54,643 nucleotides of DNA. Source: an uncultured Thermoguttaceae bacterium (lineage in GTDB: Bacteria > Planctomycetota > Planctomycetia > Pirellulales > Thermoguttaceae). This document shows positions 34,339 through 43,281 of this stretch, one piece after another. The notes under the pieces were generated by a model. It made no database searches and was not told the origin of the DNA. It saw nothing but the letters and a program-made list of their open reading frames with translations. The position numbers and the translations under genes are program-made. Each line of letters starts with the position of its first letter. The first letter of the stretch is position 1. Location of the stretch: NCBI GenBank assembly GCA_938042245.1, contig CALIRO010000053.1, positions 1-54,643 on the forward strand, in the 5' to 3' direction.

Positions 34339-34832
34339 TGCAAGCTCTCCTCTTGCGCGGCGGGGAAGGGTTCCTCACTGGCCGAACTGGTCCTGCTGGC
34401 CATCTGCCGCATGCCCACCTCATCTAAATGGCGAATCTCTTGGTGCAATTGACGGCGTTGGTGTCGGTGGGCATATTTGGCCTCCAACCGTTCTAAAATG
34501 CGGACCTCCCGATCTGCCTGGGCCAGCACGTCTCGACGGCGTTGGATTTCCTCTGCCAATTGCTGACGATGATGTTCCAAAAATCGCTTTTGCCCTTCCA
34601 AAAGCAGGCTATGCAAATGGGCTTGGGTCAGCCGATCCACGTCCACTGGTCCTGGACCTGATGCTGCCCGGCATTCTTCCAGCATACTTTGCATAGCTCG
34701 GTCCAAGGCGGTGATTTGTTCTTCCAAAATAGCCTCGGCACGCAGCGCCTCGCCGAGTTCTGCCCGGCGCTGATCTCGGATCGCCTCTCGAAGTTTCTTT
34801 AGGGTTGCCAATCGAAACTTAAATCCATTCAT
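34335..34832 (-). CDS. fliJ: Flagellar export chaperone FliJ
   Basis: A 165-residue, almost wholly coiled-coil protein of the FliJ type (FRLATLKKLREAIRDQRRAELGEALRAEAILEEQI, and LEAKYAHRHQRRQLHQEIRHLDEVGMRQM). FliJ sits in the FliI ATPase ring as a stalk. Weak conservation means the call leans on its position directly after fliI, the length and the heptad pattern. It overlaps the following MotE-like gene by four bases. Confidence 0.85.
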   Translation of the reverse strand: MNGFKFRLATLKKLREAIRDQRRAELGEALRAEAILEEQITALDRAMQSMLEECRAASGPGPVDVDRLTQAHLHSLLLEGQKRFLEHHRQQLAEEIQRRRDVLAQADREVRILERLEAKYAHRHQRRQLHQEIRHLDEVGMRQMASRTSSASEEPFPAAQEESLQ

Positions 34833-34920
34833 AGCACAGCGGTTTGCCAGGTGTTTGGTCTCTCAGATGCTACGGTGAGGGGCGGATGTTTTGCCTTTCC
34901 GAAAAGCCAGCGGCAGGAGA

Positions 34921-36324
34921 TTAACTTGGCGTTAGTGGAGCCCGTTGGGCGGCGGTGCGGTTCGGGGTGGTTGCTGCCGCCGAATTACCTCCAGGGGGTG
35001 GGGCTTTTTTGCTTTGGCGCATCTGGGCGGCCCGAGCTGCCAGCTCCAAGAGCTGCTTCTGCGCCTCTTCAAACACACTGCGTTCTTCTCTGCCTTGCCG
35101 GAGCAGGGCGTGGATTTCTTCTCGCAGTTCCATGGCTACATCCACTGTCGGATTGCTGCCTCGGCGGTAGGCGCCGATGGAGATCAGATCTTCGTGATCT
35201 CGGTAGGCGGCCAGGAGTTCCCGGATGGTTTGAGCCGCCTCCAGATGCTGTGGGCTAACCACTTCGGGCATCAGTCGGCTGAGGCTTTCCAGCACATCCA
35301 CGGCGGGATAATGTCCGCGGCTGGCCAGGGTTCGCGAAAGCCAGATATGTCCATCCAGAATTCCCCGCATGGCGTCGGCCACGGGTTCGGTTGGATCGTC
35401 GGCCTCTACCAGCACCGAATAAAATGCGGTAATAGTGCCTTCCGGCGATCGTCCGGTGCGTTCCACCAACCGAGGTAACAGAGCAAAGACCGATGGCGTA
35501 TATCCACGGGTGGTAGGGGGTTCCCCGGCTGCCAGGCCGATTTCCCGCTGGGCCATGGCAAACCGAGTGATCGAATCCACCAGCAAGAGGACATCCGCCC
35601 CTTGGTCTCGAAAATACTCTGCTATTGCGGTTGCTGTAGAAGCCGCCTGCACCCGGACCACAGCCGGTTCATTGCTGGTGGCTACCACGACGACAGTTTT
35701 GGCCAATCCCTGCGGCCCTAAATCCCGCTCGATAAACTCTCGGACTTCCCGGCCGCGCTCTCCGATCAGGGCGATGACGATGACATCGGCGGTGCTAAAG
35801 CGGGCCATCATTCCGAGCAGGATACTTTTGCCCACCCCCGCTCCAGAAAAGATCCCTAGCCGTTGGCCCCGGCCGCAGGTAAGCATCGTGTCAATGGCGC
35901 GGATGCCGGTTGGCAGGGGGGTGTCGATTCGAGGCCGGCTGCAAGGTTCCGGCGGTTTCCGGTCAAATGGGACCCGATCGGGGAGCATCGGCTGGGGTTT
36001 CCCATCGATTGCTTCTCCCTGAGCATTGATCACCCGACCCAGCAATTCTCGGCCTACCCGGAGCCAGCGGCTTGTGCGGATTAAACGGACTCGATCCCCG
36101 CGGCGGACGCCGTTGAGTCGGCTTAACGGATACAGCAAGGTCAGATGATCCCGGAAGCCAATTACTTCGGCCAATAGGGGCGGACCTGCCTGCCGATGGA
36201 TCTCCGCCAGGGCTCCCACGGGTGCGGGAAAGTCGGCGGCCGCTGCCGTCATCCCCACCGTCCGTACTACACTGCCGTACATCGCGGTCGGCAAAATCTG
36301 CTCCAACAGCTCACTCGCTTCCAT
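34921..36324 (-). CDS. fliI: Flagellum-specific ATPase FliI
   Basis: A 467-residue F1-beta-like ATPase that energises flagellar export. Walker A is GIFSGAGVGKSILLGMMAR (near residue 158), Walker B is VLLLVDSITRFAMAQREIGLAAGEPP, and TRGYTPSVFALLPRLVERTG, GTITAFYSVLVEADD and the DGHIWLSRTLASRGHYPAVDVLESLSRL stretch are all diagnostic. The C-terminal 35 residues are Ala/Pro-rich beyond the family end. It is preceded by fliH and followed by fliJ. Confidence 0.96.
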   Translation of the reverse strand: MEASELLEQILPTAMYGSVVRTVGMTAAAADFPAPVGALAEIHRQAGPPLLAEVIGFRDHLTLLYPLSRLNGVRRGDRVRLIRTSRWLRVGRELLGRVINAQGEAIDGKPQPMLPDRVPFDRKPPEPCSRPRIDTPLPTGIRAIDTMLTCGRGQRLGIFSGAGVGKSILLGMMARFSTADVIVIALIGERGREVREFIERDLGPQGLAKTVVVVATSNEPAVVRVQAASTATAIAEYFRDQGADVLLLVDSITRFAMAQREIGLAAGEPPTTRGYTPSVFALLPRLVERTGRSPEGTITAFYSVLVEADDPTEPVADAMRGILDGHIWLSRTLASRGHYPAVDVLESLSRLMPEVVSPQHLEAAQTIRELLAAYRDHEDLISIGAYRRGSNPTVDVAMELREEIHALLRQGREERSVFEEAQKQLLELAARAAQMRQSKKAPPPGGNSAAATTPNRTAAQRAPLTPS

Positions 36325-36364
36325 CCGATGGGCTTCCTTGCCAATGGCTTGGGGGAATTCCCGC

Positions 36365-37012
36365 TTAGGTCAATTCTTCTTCAATCCGTTGGAGTTGGCT
36401 TTCGATTTGGTGATCGATGAGCCCGAATTGGGTTTCTACCCGGCAGCCGCCTGCGCTGATCGCCGGATCGGCCGCCACTTCCACTTGACCCAACCTGCTC
36501 AATTCCCGAAGGATCATCTCTACCTGGGGTTGCAAGGTTTGGTAATCGGTTGGGTTCAGAAGTAATCGGATGTGGCTGCTTCCGGCGGCCAATTCCAGAG
36601 CTTCTCGGATCCATTGCAGCGGGATATCGGGTTGGCTGGTCAATTGGCGGCGGATGATCCGGGCGGCAATTTGGGTGGCCAAATGGACAGTTCGGCTTTC
36701 CCAATGCCGAAGCCATGCCTGCCGGGCCTCTTGAATCTGTTGGATCACTGCCTGGAGGGCCGGCATCAGCGTGCTCAATTTTTGCCCCAATTGCTGCCGG
36801 AGCGTTTCGGCCACTGCTTGTTGGCCAGCTTGTCGGCCTTCGGCCTCAGCCCGACGACGGATTTCGGCCGCCTCTTTCTTGGCCTGCGCTACCATTTGGG
36901 CGGCCTCCGCTTGGACCTTCTCCAAATACCGAGCCATCTGGGCTGCCATGTCCTCAAAATTAAACGGCACGCATTGGGCCGTCTGAGCATCACCCGCTTT
37001 AATGACCGGCAT
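36365..37012 (-). CDS. fliH: Flagellar assembly protein FliH
   Basis: A 215-residue FliH, the regulator that binds FliI. A coiled coil rich in Ala, Glu and Gln occupies residues about 25-75 (KVQAEAAQMVAQAKKEAAEIRRRAEAEGRQAG), followed by the FliH/V-ATPase E-subunit-like domain (LATQIAARIIRRQLTSQPDIPLQWIREALELA, then ADPAISAGGCRVETQFGLIDHQIESQLQRIEEEL). The last segment (GGCRVET-G-ID) is the best family marker. Located between fliG and fliI as usual. Confidence 0.92.
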   Translation of the reverse strand: MPVIKAGDAQTAQCVPFNFEDMAAQMARYLEKVQAEAAQMVAQAKKEAAEIRRRAEAEGRQAGQQAVAETLRQQLGQKLSTLMPALQAVIQQIQEARQAWLRHWESRTVHLATQIAARIIRRQLTSQPDIPLQWIREALELAAGSSHIRLLLNPTDYQTLQPQVEMILRELSRLGQVEVAADPAISAGGCRVETQFGLIDHQIESQLQRIEEELT

Positions 37013-37052
37013 AATCAGCTACTTTTCTTCCCAAGGAATAGGAATTTGCCAT

Positions 37053-38060
37053 TTAAGCTGCCAGGGGCACTTCGGTCTTTGTCCGTTGAGGAGGTAGGCG
37101 GATCTGACCTTGTTGGGCCAATCGTTCCGCCAGGGCGGCCAATCGGCGCCGGGCCTCTTCCACATCCCGAAGCCGAATCGGGCCAGGATTCCGGAGCCGA
37201 TCTTGCAACACCCGCCCATCCGTCTCCGGAATCACCTCCAAGACCCGATCCACCAGCAGCGGATCCGCCCCTAGGAGGGCCAACACCATTACCTCGAAAT
37301 CCGCTTCCCTCATCAGACGCCGAAGCGACCCCGCATCCAGCCCGATGAGCTCCTCGAAACGCAGTTGGCTTGTTCGGGTTGCAGCAAGCCGATCCGCCAA
37401 ATATGGATCTAACGCATTAATCTGGGCGAGGAGTCGTTGGGCGGTCGGTAGGTCCAGCAATGGCAGAATACTGCTCAGAGCAGCCAAACCGCCCACTTGA
37501 CGGCGGGGAATCGAAATCTCCCGCGCAAGCCGAGCTCCCAATACCGACTCCACCTCTTGTAAAATCTCTGGCGATATCTCCTCCAGGTGAACCAGACGGT
37601 GCACAACTTCTTTTTGGAGGTCTGGGTCTAGACGTTGGAGGAGTCCGGCGGCTTGGCGGGCAGGCAAATGGGCTAAGACTAAGGCCACCGTCTGCGCCCG
37701 TTCCCCCGCCAAAGCCCGTGCCAAACTCTCTACCTCCACATGCTGTAAACTGCCAAACGGCTTGCTAGACAGGGAGGAAGCCGACACGTGGGCAACATCG
37801 GCTGTTCGGCGAAGCTCGGCGAAGGTAGTCAAATCCACGCCCGCATCGGCATGTTTTGGACTGATCCGTCCCAAGCGCAAAAATTCATCCACGATTCGGC
37901 GTTCTTCTGTGGGATCGGGCTGGCCCAGTTCGGCTTGAGCCTGTCGCACCCGCTCTGCCTGGGCTGGGGTCAATCGGCTCCAAAGCATCTGGGCTACTGT
38001 GCCGTCTAATGCCCGAAGTAAAATCGCCGCTTTTCGAATGCCGTCAGGTGTGTTGCTCAT
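37053..38060 (-). CDS. fliG: Flagellar motor switch protein FliG
   Basis: A 335-residue rotor protein linking FliF to the C ring and contacting MotA. The N-terminal domain begins DGIRKAAILLRALDG; the middle domain contains ERAQTVALVLAHLPARQAAGLLQRLDPDLQKEVVHRLV, where the usual EHPQTIA reads GERAQTVA; the C-terminal torque domain contains FEELIGLDAGSLRRLMREADFEVMVLALLGAD and GPIRLRDVEEARRRL. The start at 38060 is chosen because it matches family N-termini; a TTG at 38099 would add 13 residues and come closer to fliF (stop 38111). Neither has a strong ribosome binding site. Confidence 0.95.
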   Translation of the reverse strand: MSNTPDGIRKAAILLRALDGTVAQMLWSRLTPAQAERVRQAQAELGQPDPTEERRIVDEFLRLGRISPKHADAGVDLTTFAELRRTADVAHVSASSLSSKPFGSLQHVEVESLARALAGERAQTVALVLAHLPARQAAGLLQRLDPDLQKEVVHRLVHLEEISPEILQEVESVLGARLAREISIPRRQVGGLAALSSILPLLDLPTAQRLLAQINALDPYLADRLAATRTSQLRFEELIGLDAGSLRRLMREADFEVMVLALLGADPLLVDRVLEVIPETDGRVLQDRLRNPGPIRLRDVEEARRRLAALAERLAQQGQIRLPPQRTKTEVPLAA

Positions 38061-38110
38061 GGTCGTCGGAATAACGGAAATGGGTTTACTGCCCAGCAAC
38101 TACCGAGGGT

Positions 38111-39760
38111 TTACTGGGGTGTGCCGATCCAGGCACGAAGGATGTTGGCTGCTGCTTCGGGGTCTTCGCGAACCATTTCGGCCAATTCCTCTTTGAGCGA
38201 AGGGCCACCGGCAGCGAACCGAGCTAATCGGCTGCTCTTTTGGGGCTCTTGTTGTTCCGTTTCTGGAGCGGGCAAACCAGGTAGTTGGGAGGTTCCGGGC
38301 ACTGGGGGCAAACTGGCTCGGCTGACCGAACGGATTACCCACAAACTCATCGCCGCCAATCCCACCAAGGCCAACGTAGTCCAGCTAGTGGCAAAAAACT
38401 CCCAAAACCGCTCTAGCCAACCGGGGCTCGGAATCTCCGGCCCCGGAATGTCCTGAAATTCGGTTACGGTAACCAATTCGGTTTTATCAGGTACGCCTTC
38501 GGCTGCCGGCAAAATCGCTGCTACATGATCCCGAATCTTTTTGATTTCTTCGTCTCGGATTTTTTTCAGTTCATTGGGATCGGGCTGTTTGGGAGCTTGG
38601 CCTGCGGCGGCAGGGTTCCGCTCTTCCCAGACCCGGAGGAAATAACTGGTGGGTACTCCAATGGCCGCGGTGACCCGTTTGGGCGTTAGTCCAATCTGTT
38701 CGACCACCGATCGTTGGGTAGAGAGGGCATTAATGGTTTCGGTTTTGGATTGTTCTTCTTGTTCCGAGATGGCGGTTCGGCCTGACAGACTCGTAGGAGT
38801 ATTTGCTTTAGGTTGTTGGGCCACATAGCCTGGCCGACCGCCTGGGCCGCCGCCTTCCCGATTCCGACTGCTTTCGGATTCCGAAATCCGAATTGGCACC
38901 GGTTTGGGATCGTGTTTGATGTCTTCGGTCCGAAGGATTTGCTGGCGGTCCAATTCCACATTGGTGGTAACGGTGATTCCCGGCACATAGGCGAGGGCTT
39001 TGAGGATTTTTAGTTGCCAATCTTTTTCGTGTTCCCGTTTTCGGGCGATGTACGGGTCCTCGGCGGCGCTACCGCCGGAGGCCGGCTCCCCCGAGCCAGC
39101 GTAGGTTTGGCCATTCAAGTCGGCCACCGTGACATTTTCCGGCTTCATACCGGCAAAGGCGGCAGCCACCAAATGACGGATTTTTCGGACTTGTTCGGGA
39201 TCGAGCGGCTGGGTGCCGAGGGCTTTGACTGCCACGGAAGCGGTTTTGACCACTCCGGCTCGCAGACCGCCTTCGGTTTGGGCGTCGAAAAGGACAGCTG
39301 CTTTTTCGATGCCAGGTAATGAGCGAATAATCAGTGCCAGTTCTCGTTCCTTGGCCGCTATTTTTCGGCTTTCCAATTGCTTGGCGGTTAAGAAGGGGCT
39401 GGTGGTTTCTACAGCCTTGGCCAAAAATTCGCCAAACTCGGGGGGCAAGGCATTATGCTCTACCAAGGCAGCCATGTATTTGGACTCTTGCCCTTTGGGA
39501 ACCCGGATGCGGGTACCTTCGATCTGGTAGTTGCTCAGTCCTGCTTTGCCAAAGGCTGCTTCCATCGCCTTCAGCTCGGCCGGGCCAAAGGATTGCCCCC
39601 CCATCAGATAAGAATCCGTGGAGGCGGATTGTGTAGTAAACAAATATCCCAGGCTCACCCCAATCACTCCTACCAGTACGACGGTGGTGGCCCGGGCCGC
39701 GGGCGTCATCGATCCATATAGCTCCCGAACCTGAATCCACATCCGGTTCAGCCATTCCAT
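38111..39760 (-). CDS. fliF: Flagellar MS-ring protein FliF
   Basis: A 549-residue MS-ring protein with two membrane spans (about 22-44, ATTVVLVGVIGVSLGYLF; and about 455-475, TTLALVGLAAMSLWVI). The periplasmic ring-building motifs are clear: RELALIIRSLPGIEKAAVLFD, ASVAVKALGTQPLDPEQVRKIRHLVAAAFAGMKPENVTVADLNG. The C-terminal tail LKEELAEMVREDPEAAANILRAWIG is the FliG-binding site. Residues about 245-320 hold a low-complexity Gly/Ser/Arg stretch. The start has AGGAG nine bases upstream. Confidence 0.96.
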   Translation of the reverse strand: MEWLNRMWIQVRELYGSMTPAARATTVVLVGVIGVSLGYLFTTQSASTDSYLMGGQSFGPAELKAMEAAFGKAGLSNYQIEGTRIRVPKGQESKYMAALVEHNALPPEFGEFLAKAVETTSPFLTAKQLESRKIAAKERELALIIRSLPGIEKAAVLFDAQTEGGLRAGVVKTASVAVKALGTQPLDPEQVRKIRHLVAAAFAGMKPENVTVADLNGQTYAGSGEPASGGSAAEDPYIARKREHEKDWQLKILKALAYVPGITVTTNVELDRQQILRTEDIKHDPKPVPIRISESESSRNREGGGPGGRPGYVAQQPKANTPTSLSGRTAISEQEEQSKTETINALSTQRSVVEQIGLTPKRVTAAIGVPTSYFLRVWEERNPAAAGQAPKQPDPNELKKIRDEEIKKIRDHVAAILPAAEGVPDKTELVTVTEFQDIPGPEIPSPGWLERFWEFFATSWTTLALVGLAAMSLWVIRSVSRASLPPVPGTSQLPGLPAPETEQQEPQKSSRLARFAAGGPSLKEELAEMVREDPEAAANILRAWIGTPQ

Positions 39761-39828
39761 CCCTGGAGGCTCCTGGTGCTTCCCTCAGTCCAAAAGATGA
39801 GCTTCCTTGCGTATTTCAAGCCATTCCG

Positions 39829-40128
39829 CTAAATTCGAATGTTCTGGATTTCCTGGAACGCCTGAAGGAGTTTGTTGCGGATTTGCATCATCAGGCGGAA
39901 AGCCAGGTCGGCTTTCTGGACGGCGGTGAGCACCTCGGCAGGGTCCGCCTGACCGCCAGTCATCAACTGCTCCACTGCCCGATCCGCTTCCTGTTGCATG
40001 GCATTGACCTGTCGGATCGAATCTAACAGAAACTCCTGAAACGATTTGCTTGGGGTGGGGTTCAGTCCCGCCGAAGCCGCCCGCCCCAACTCCCCCGCCA
40101 AAAGCTCCACGCCGTAAATCGGGTCCAT
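39829..40128 (-). CDS. fliE: Flagellar hook-basal body protein FliE
   Basis: A 99-residue FliE, the junction between MS ring and rod. Family pattern: SFQEFLLDSIRQVNAMQQEADRAVEQLMTGG, PAEVLTAVQKADLAFRLMMQIRNKLLQAFQEIQNI. The start has GAGGAGG five bases upstream. It lies between flgC and fliF, the usual order. Confidence 0.95.
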   Translation of the reverse strand: MDPIYGVELLAGELGRAASAGLNPTPSKSFQEFLLDSIRQVNAMQQEADRAVEQLMTGGQADPAEVLTAVQKADLAFRLMMQIRNKLLQAFQEIQNIRI

Positions 40129-40204
40129 GACTCCTCCCTCCTCTTAGTTCTCTAGGAGATAGAAAAACCGCCGTTATTTTTCTACAAGAAGGCCTGATTT
40201 CCTT

Positions 40205-40624
40205 TCACGCCAAGATGCGCAATGTCTGATGGTGCAGGTCTTTGGTGATTTCGATCACACCCAGATTAGCCTCATACGCACGGGCCGCCTCTAACGCGTC
40301 GGTCATTTCGGTCATCATATTGATATTTGGATAGGCCACATAGCCCGCCATCGGGCCTTCCCGGAGGGCGTCCGGATGTCCCGGCTGATATTTCCACAAC
40401 GGCTCTTTTTCCTCTATTTCCACCGAGGCCACCCGAACACCAGGGGCTCCGGGCGGGCCGATCTGGTCGGCCGTCTGAAAAATGACAAACCGCGGCTGAT
40501 AAGGTACGGGCTGGCCTTCCTCGTTGTGGGTGGTGGAAATGTTGGCTAAGTTGCTACTGATCGCATGAAGCCGAATCCGCTGCGCAACCAATGCACTGGT
40601 ACTTACATCTAATGCCTTCCACAT
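40205..40624 (-). CDS. flgC: Flagellar proximal rod protein FlgC
   Basis: A 139-residue rod protein. N-terminal rod signature: DVSTSALVAQRIRLHAISSNLANISTTHNEEGQPVPYQPRFVIFQ. C-terminal signature: GYVAYPNINMMTEMTDALEAARAYEANLGVIEITKDLHHQTLRIL. The start has AAGGAG six bases upstream. About 180 bases separate it from flgB; that gap has no gene. Confidence 0.96.
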   Translation of the reverse strand: MWKALDVSTSALVAQRIRLHAISSNLANISTTHNEEGQPVPYQPRFVIFQTADQIGPPGAPGVRVASVEIEEKEPLWKYQPGHPDALREGPMAGYVAYPNINMMTEMTDALEAARAYEANLGVIEITKDLHHQTLRILA

Positions 40625-40803
40625 CGCCGTCTCCTTGGCGGCAAATTGGCTTCTGGGGGATTGCTTGAGGTTGATCCGTTCTGCTTCATCACGGCTCAGA
40701 TCGGTTCCGGAAACGATAGCCGGTTATCGGCGAGGATCTTGTGGCCGCTGCTGCCGGACAGTCCTCGGTGGCCGCTCTCTGCCTTCGGCCTTCGGTTATC
40801 AGG

Positions 40804-41226
40804 CTATGTCCTTTCATTGATGGCTGCTCGCAGAAGGTTAAACTGGTGTGTCATCAGGCTGATGGCCAAGTTATGTTGCATTTGGTTTTTGAGCATTTCG
40901 CTGACTTGATATTCCAGGCCTTTGGTGCTGTCGTCGTGATAAAGGATCATCTCTGGCAGGTCTTGTAGTTCCACCGGTTCGAGACGGCCGGTAAGGGAGA
41001 CCGAGTCTGGTTCCCCGGGGGAACGAAACGGGGTTGGTTCATGGCGTTGGCGGATGGCCTCGGCCAATTGCCGCTGGAACTCCCCGACCGGCAGGTCTTT
41101 CGCCCGGTAGCCCGGCACATCGAGATTAGCGATGTTGCTCGCTAACACCTGGTGCCGTGCTTGGGTGAAACTTACCACCTGTTGCAACATCGGTAAGGTG
41201 GTTGCACGAAACAGGCTCTCGTACAT
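40804..41226 (-). CDS. flgB: Flagellar proximal rod protein FlgB
   Basis: A 140-residue rod protein (TTLPMLQQVVSFTQARHQVLASNIANLDVPGYRAKDLPVGEF near the start; GLEYQVSEMLKNQMQHNLAISLMTHQFNLLRAAI at the end). The start at 41226 has AAGGG seven bases upstream. It is the first gene behind the sigma-54 promoter at 41476-41461, with an untranslated leader of roughly 225 bases. Confidence 0.95.
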   Translation of the reverse strand: MYESLFRATTLPMLQQVVSFTQARHQVLASNIANLDVPGYRAKDLPVGEFQRQLAEAIRQRHEPTPFRSPGEPDSVSLTGRLEPVELQDLPEMILYHDDSTKGLEYQVSEMLKNQMQHNLAISLMTHQFNLLRAAINERT

Positions 41227-41460
41227 GGCCGATCCCTTCAGCGGAATTGATATTTTTTTCCCTTTTCTTCGCCGATCCCGTTGGATAAATTGGGTTTGGC
41301 TCCTCGTCTGCTTGGCTGGTGTGTTGGATTCTGCCTGTTTGGCTCGTCAGGACACGTTCCGTCAATGATCTTGCTGGCGGCGCCGTGGCGAAATCGAACG
41401 GATTCCGCCTCTCTTGCATGGGAGGAAAGGTTCAAGGGCATTTTCCCCGTGGCAAGCTAG

Positions 41461-41476
41461 TGCAACTAGTGTGCCA
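41461..41476 (-). promoter_or_regulatory. Sigma-54 promoter ahead of flgB
   Basis: On the minus strand the sequence is TGGCAC (41476-41471), ACTAG, TTGCA (41465-41461). This matches the sigma-54 consensus TGGCAC-N5-TTGC at every conserved base, with the GG and GC elements correctly spaced. It points at flgB, about 235 bases downstream, and follows an NtrC-type activator gene. Expected transcription start is near 41450. Confidence 0.85.
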
Positions 41477-41503
41477 GTCTGCTTTCTCAAAAACGGAAAT
41501 CTT

Positions 41504-41525
41504 CCTTCCGAAGATCCCTTCCGAA
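41504..41525 (-). promoter_or_regulatory. Possible activator-binding repeats upstream of the sigma-54 promoter
   Basis: CCTTCCGAA occurs at 41504-41512 and 41517-41525, 13 bases apart, starting about 28 bases upstream of the -24 element. CCTTCCGG also occurs at 41693-41700. They could be sites for the adjacent NtrC-type regulator. This is inferred from position and repetition only. Confidence 0.3.
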
Positions 41526-41622
41526 AAAGCACGGTTTGCTTCTGATTTGTAGCCCCCAGGAGCTTTCCCTATTTTGCCCAAGTCCTCCAAATCCCCGTTT
41601 CTTAGCCACCTGCCGTTGTTGT

Positions 41623-41646
41623 CCCCCTAGGGAAAATACCTGGGGG
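41623..41646. terminator. Hairpin after the NtrC-type regulator gene
   Basis: CCCCCTAGG and CCTGGGGG can pair with one bulged base around a seven-base AT-rich loop. It sits downstream of the regulator stop (41791) and upstream of the sigma-54 promoter, so it could separate the regulatory unit from the flgB unit. No T run follows on the minus strand. The remaining part of the 41227-41790 gap contains no gene. Confidence 0.3.
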
Positions 41647-41790
41647 AGATTTCCACAAAATTATTCCTCAGGAAGTTGAGAGGCATTTTTTTCCTTCCGG
41701 TTTACGTTTGGCTATTTTGGCCGATCCTAATGCGCAAATTTTGCCAGTGCCGAAGTCCTTCTTTTGCCGGTTCCCAACAACTCTTTGTGT

Positions 41791-43281
41791 TCAGGATGCT
41801 TTTCGGTAGCTTTTTTCCCGGGGTGCATATCCGTATTGACGGAGTTTGCTGGTGAGGGTTCGCAGTCCGATGCCAAGGGCTTGGGCGGTTTTGGCTCGGT
41901 GGCCGCCGAAGTGCTCCAAAGTCGCCTCGATCAGGCGACGTTCCATTTCCTGCAAACTGACTCCCACAGGAATGGGTGAGGGTTCCTCCGACTCCTTTTC
42001 CCCCGGAGCAATCAGCCAACGCCGAATTTCCTCCGCCCTCACCGTCTGGCCCGTGTACAGGACGCTGGCTCTGGTGACAATATTTTCCAATTCTCGCACA
42101 TTGCCGGGCCAATGATAGTTCATCATTAGCTCCAGGGCATCGCTGTCCAATTGGCAAGCAGGTTGGCCCAAGCGTCGGCTCATCCGCCGCAAAAAGTAAT
42201 CGACCAACATCGGGATGTCTTCCCGGCGTTGGCGGAGCGGGGGCACGTGAATCGGCACCACATTCAACCGATAGTACAGGTCCTCTCGAAATCGGCCTTG
42301 GGCCACTTCCTCCGGCAAGTTCCGGTTGGTAGTAGCCAGCACCCGCACATCGACGTAAATGGTCTTACTGGAGCCGACACGCTCGAAACACCGCTCCTGT
42401 AAGACCCGGAGCAGTTTGGCCTGCAACGGTAATTCAATTTCGGTAACTTCGTCCAGGAGCAGGGTGCCGGTATGGGCCAGTTCAAATCGGCCTACCCGTT
42501 CCGTCTCTGCGCCGGTAAAGGCGCCTCGGACGTGTCCAAACAGTTCGCTTTCCATCAAGTGGGCGGAAAGTGCCGGACAATTCACGCTGACAAAAGGAGC
42601 TTGATTGCGTGGGCTAGCGGCATGGATGGCCCGAGCCACCATTTCTTTCCCCGTACCGCTTTCCCCAGTAATCAGCACCGTTTCGGAGGTAGCTGCCACC
42701 TGACGGATGCGAGACCGGAGGGTTTGCATTGCTGGACTTATGCCTACCATTACCGGTGGGTCTATGGCCCCCGATGCCCCTGCACCAAGCAGACCGCCCT
42801 CTCGCAGTCGTCGATGAAAAATGGCTTTTGAGACCATCTGCTCCAGGCGATCCACATCGAACGGTTTTTCGATGTAATCGAACGCCCCGTGCCGCATCGC
42901 CTCCACCGCAGAAGCTACGGTCCCGTAGGCGGTTACCATCACGACCTGGGCGGGATAGCGTCGGGCTTCCAGGTGGAGGATCAATTCCAGGCCGCTCATG
43001 CCTGGCATCTTTAAATCAGTTACAATACAGTCGTAATCCCGGCGTTCAATCTGTTGAAGGGCTTCGGCGGCACTGGAACAGCAGTCCACCTTATGCCCAG
43101 CCTGTCGGAGGATGTCCGCCATGGACTGCCGAGATTGCTGGTGATCATCCACCACCAACACCACGCCCACCGAAGCTTGCGAAGAGCCTGGGGAAGGATT
43201 TTCCCTGGTGTCCGGGTATTTCGAGCCGGTAGGAGCGGCTTTTTTGGGATCCATCCCATGACAATATTTCAGGCTATTCAT
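41791..43281 (-). CDS. Sigma-54-dependent NtrC-family response regulator (FlgR-like)
   Basis: A 496-residue regulator. Receiver: VVLVVDDHQQSRQ with the acidic pair, YDCIVTDLKMPGMSG with the phospho-Asp, VTAYGT, and YIEKPFD with the Lys. AAA+ domain: GESGTGKE (Walker A), GAFTGA (the loop that contacts sigma-54), LLLDEVTEI (Walker B). C-terminal Fis-type helix-turn-helix: LIEATLEHFGGHRAKTAQALGIGLRTLTSKL. The start at 43281 has AGGAGG seven bases upstream and overlaps the kinase stop (ATGA), showing translational coupling. Its position directly before a sigma-54 promoter and flgB makes it the likely activator of the flagellar genes. Confidence 0.93.
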   Translation of the reverse strand: MNSLKYCHGMDPKKAAPTGSKYPDTRENPSPGSSQASVGVVLVVDDHQQSRQSMADILRQAGHKVDCCSSAAEALQQIERRDYDCIVTDLKMPGMSGLELILHLEARRYPAQVVMVTAYGTVASAVEAMRHGAFDYIEKPFDVDRLEQMVSKAIFHRRLREGGLLGAGASGAIDPPVMVGISPAMQTLRSRIRQVAATSETVLITGESGTGKEMVARAIHAASPRNQAPFVSVNCPALSAHLMESELFGHVRGAFTGAETERVGRFELAHTGTLLLDEVTEIELPLQAKLLRVLQERCFERVGSSKTIYVDVRVLATTNRNLPEEVAQGRFREDLYYRLNVVPIHVPPLRQRREDIPMLVDYFLRRMSRRLGQPACQLDSDALELMMNYHWPGNVRELENIVTRASVLYTGQTVRAEEIRRWLIAPGEKESEEPSPIPVGVSLQEMERRLIEATLEHFGGHRAKTAQALGIGLRTLTSKLRQYGYAPREKSYRKAS

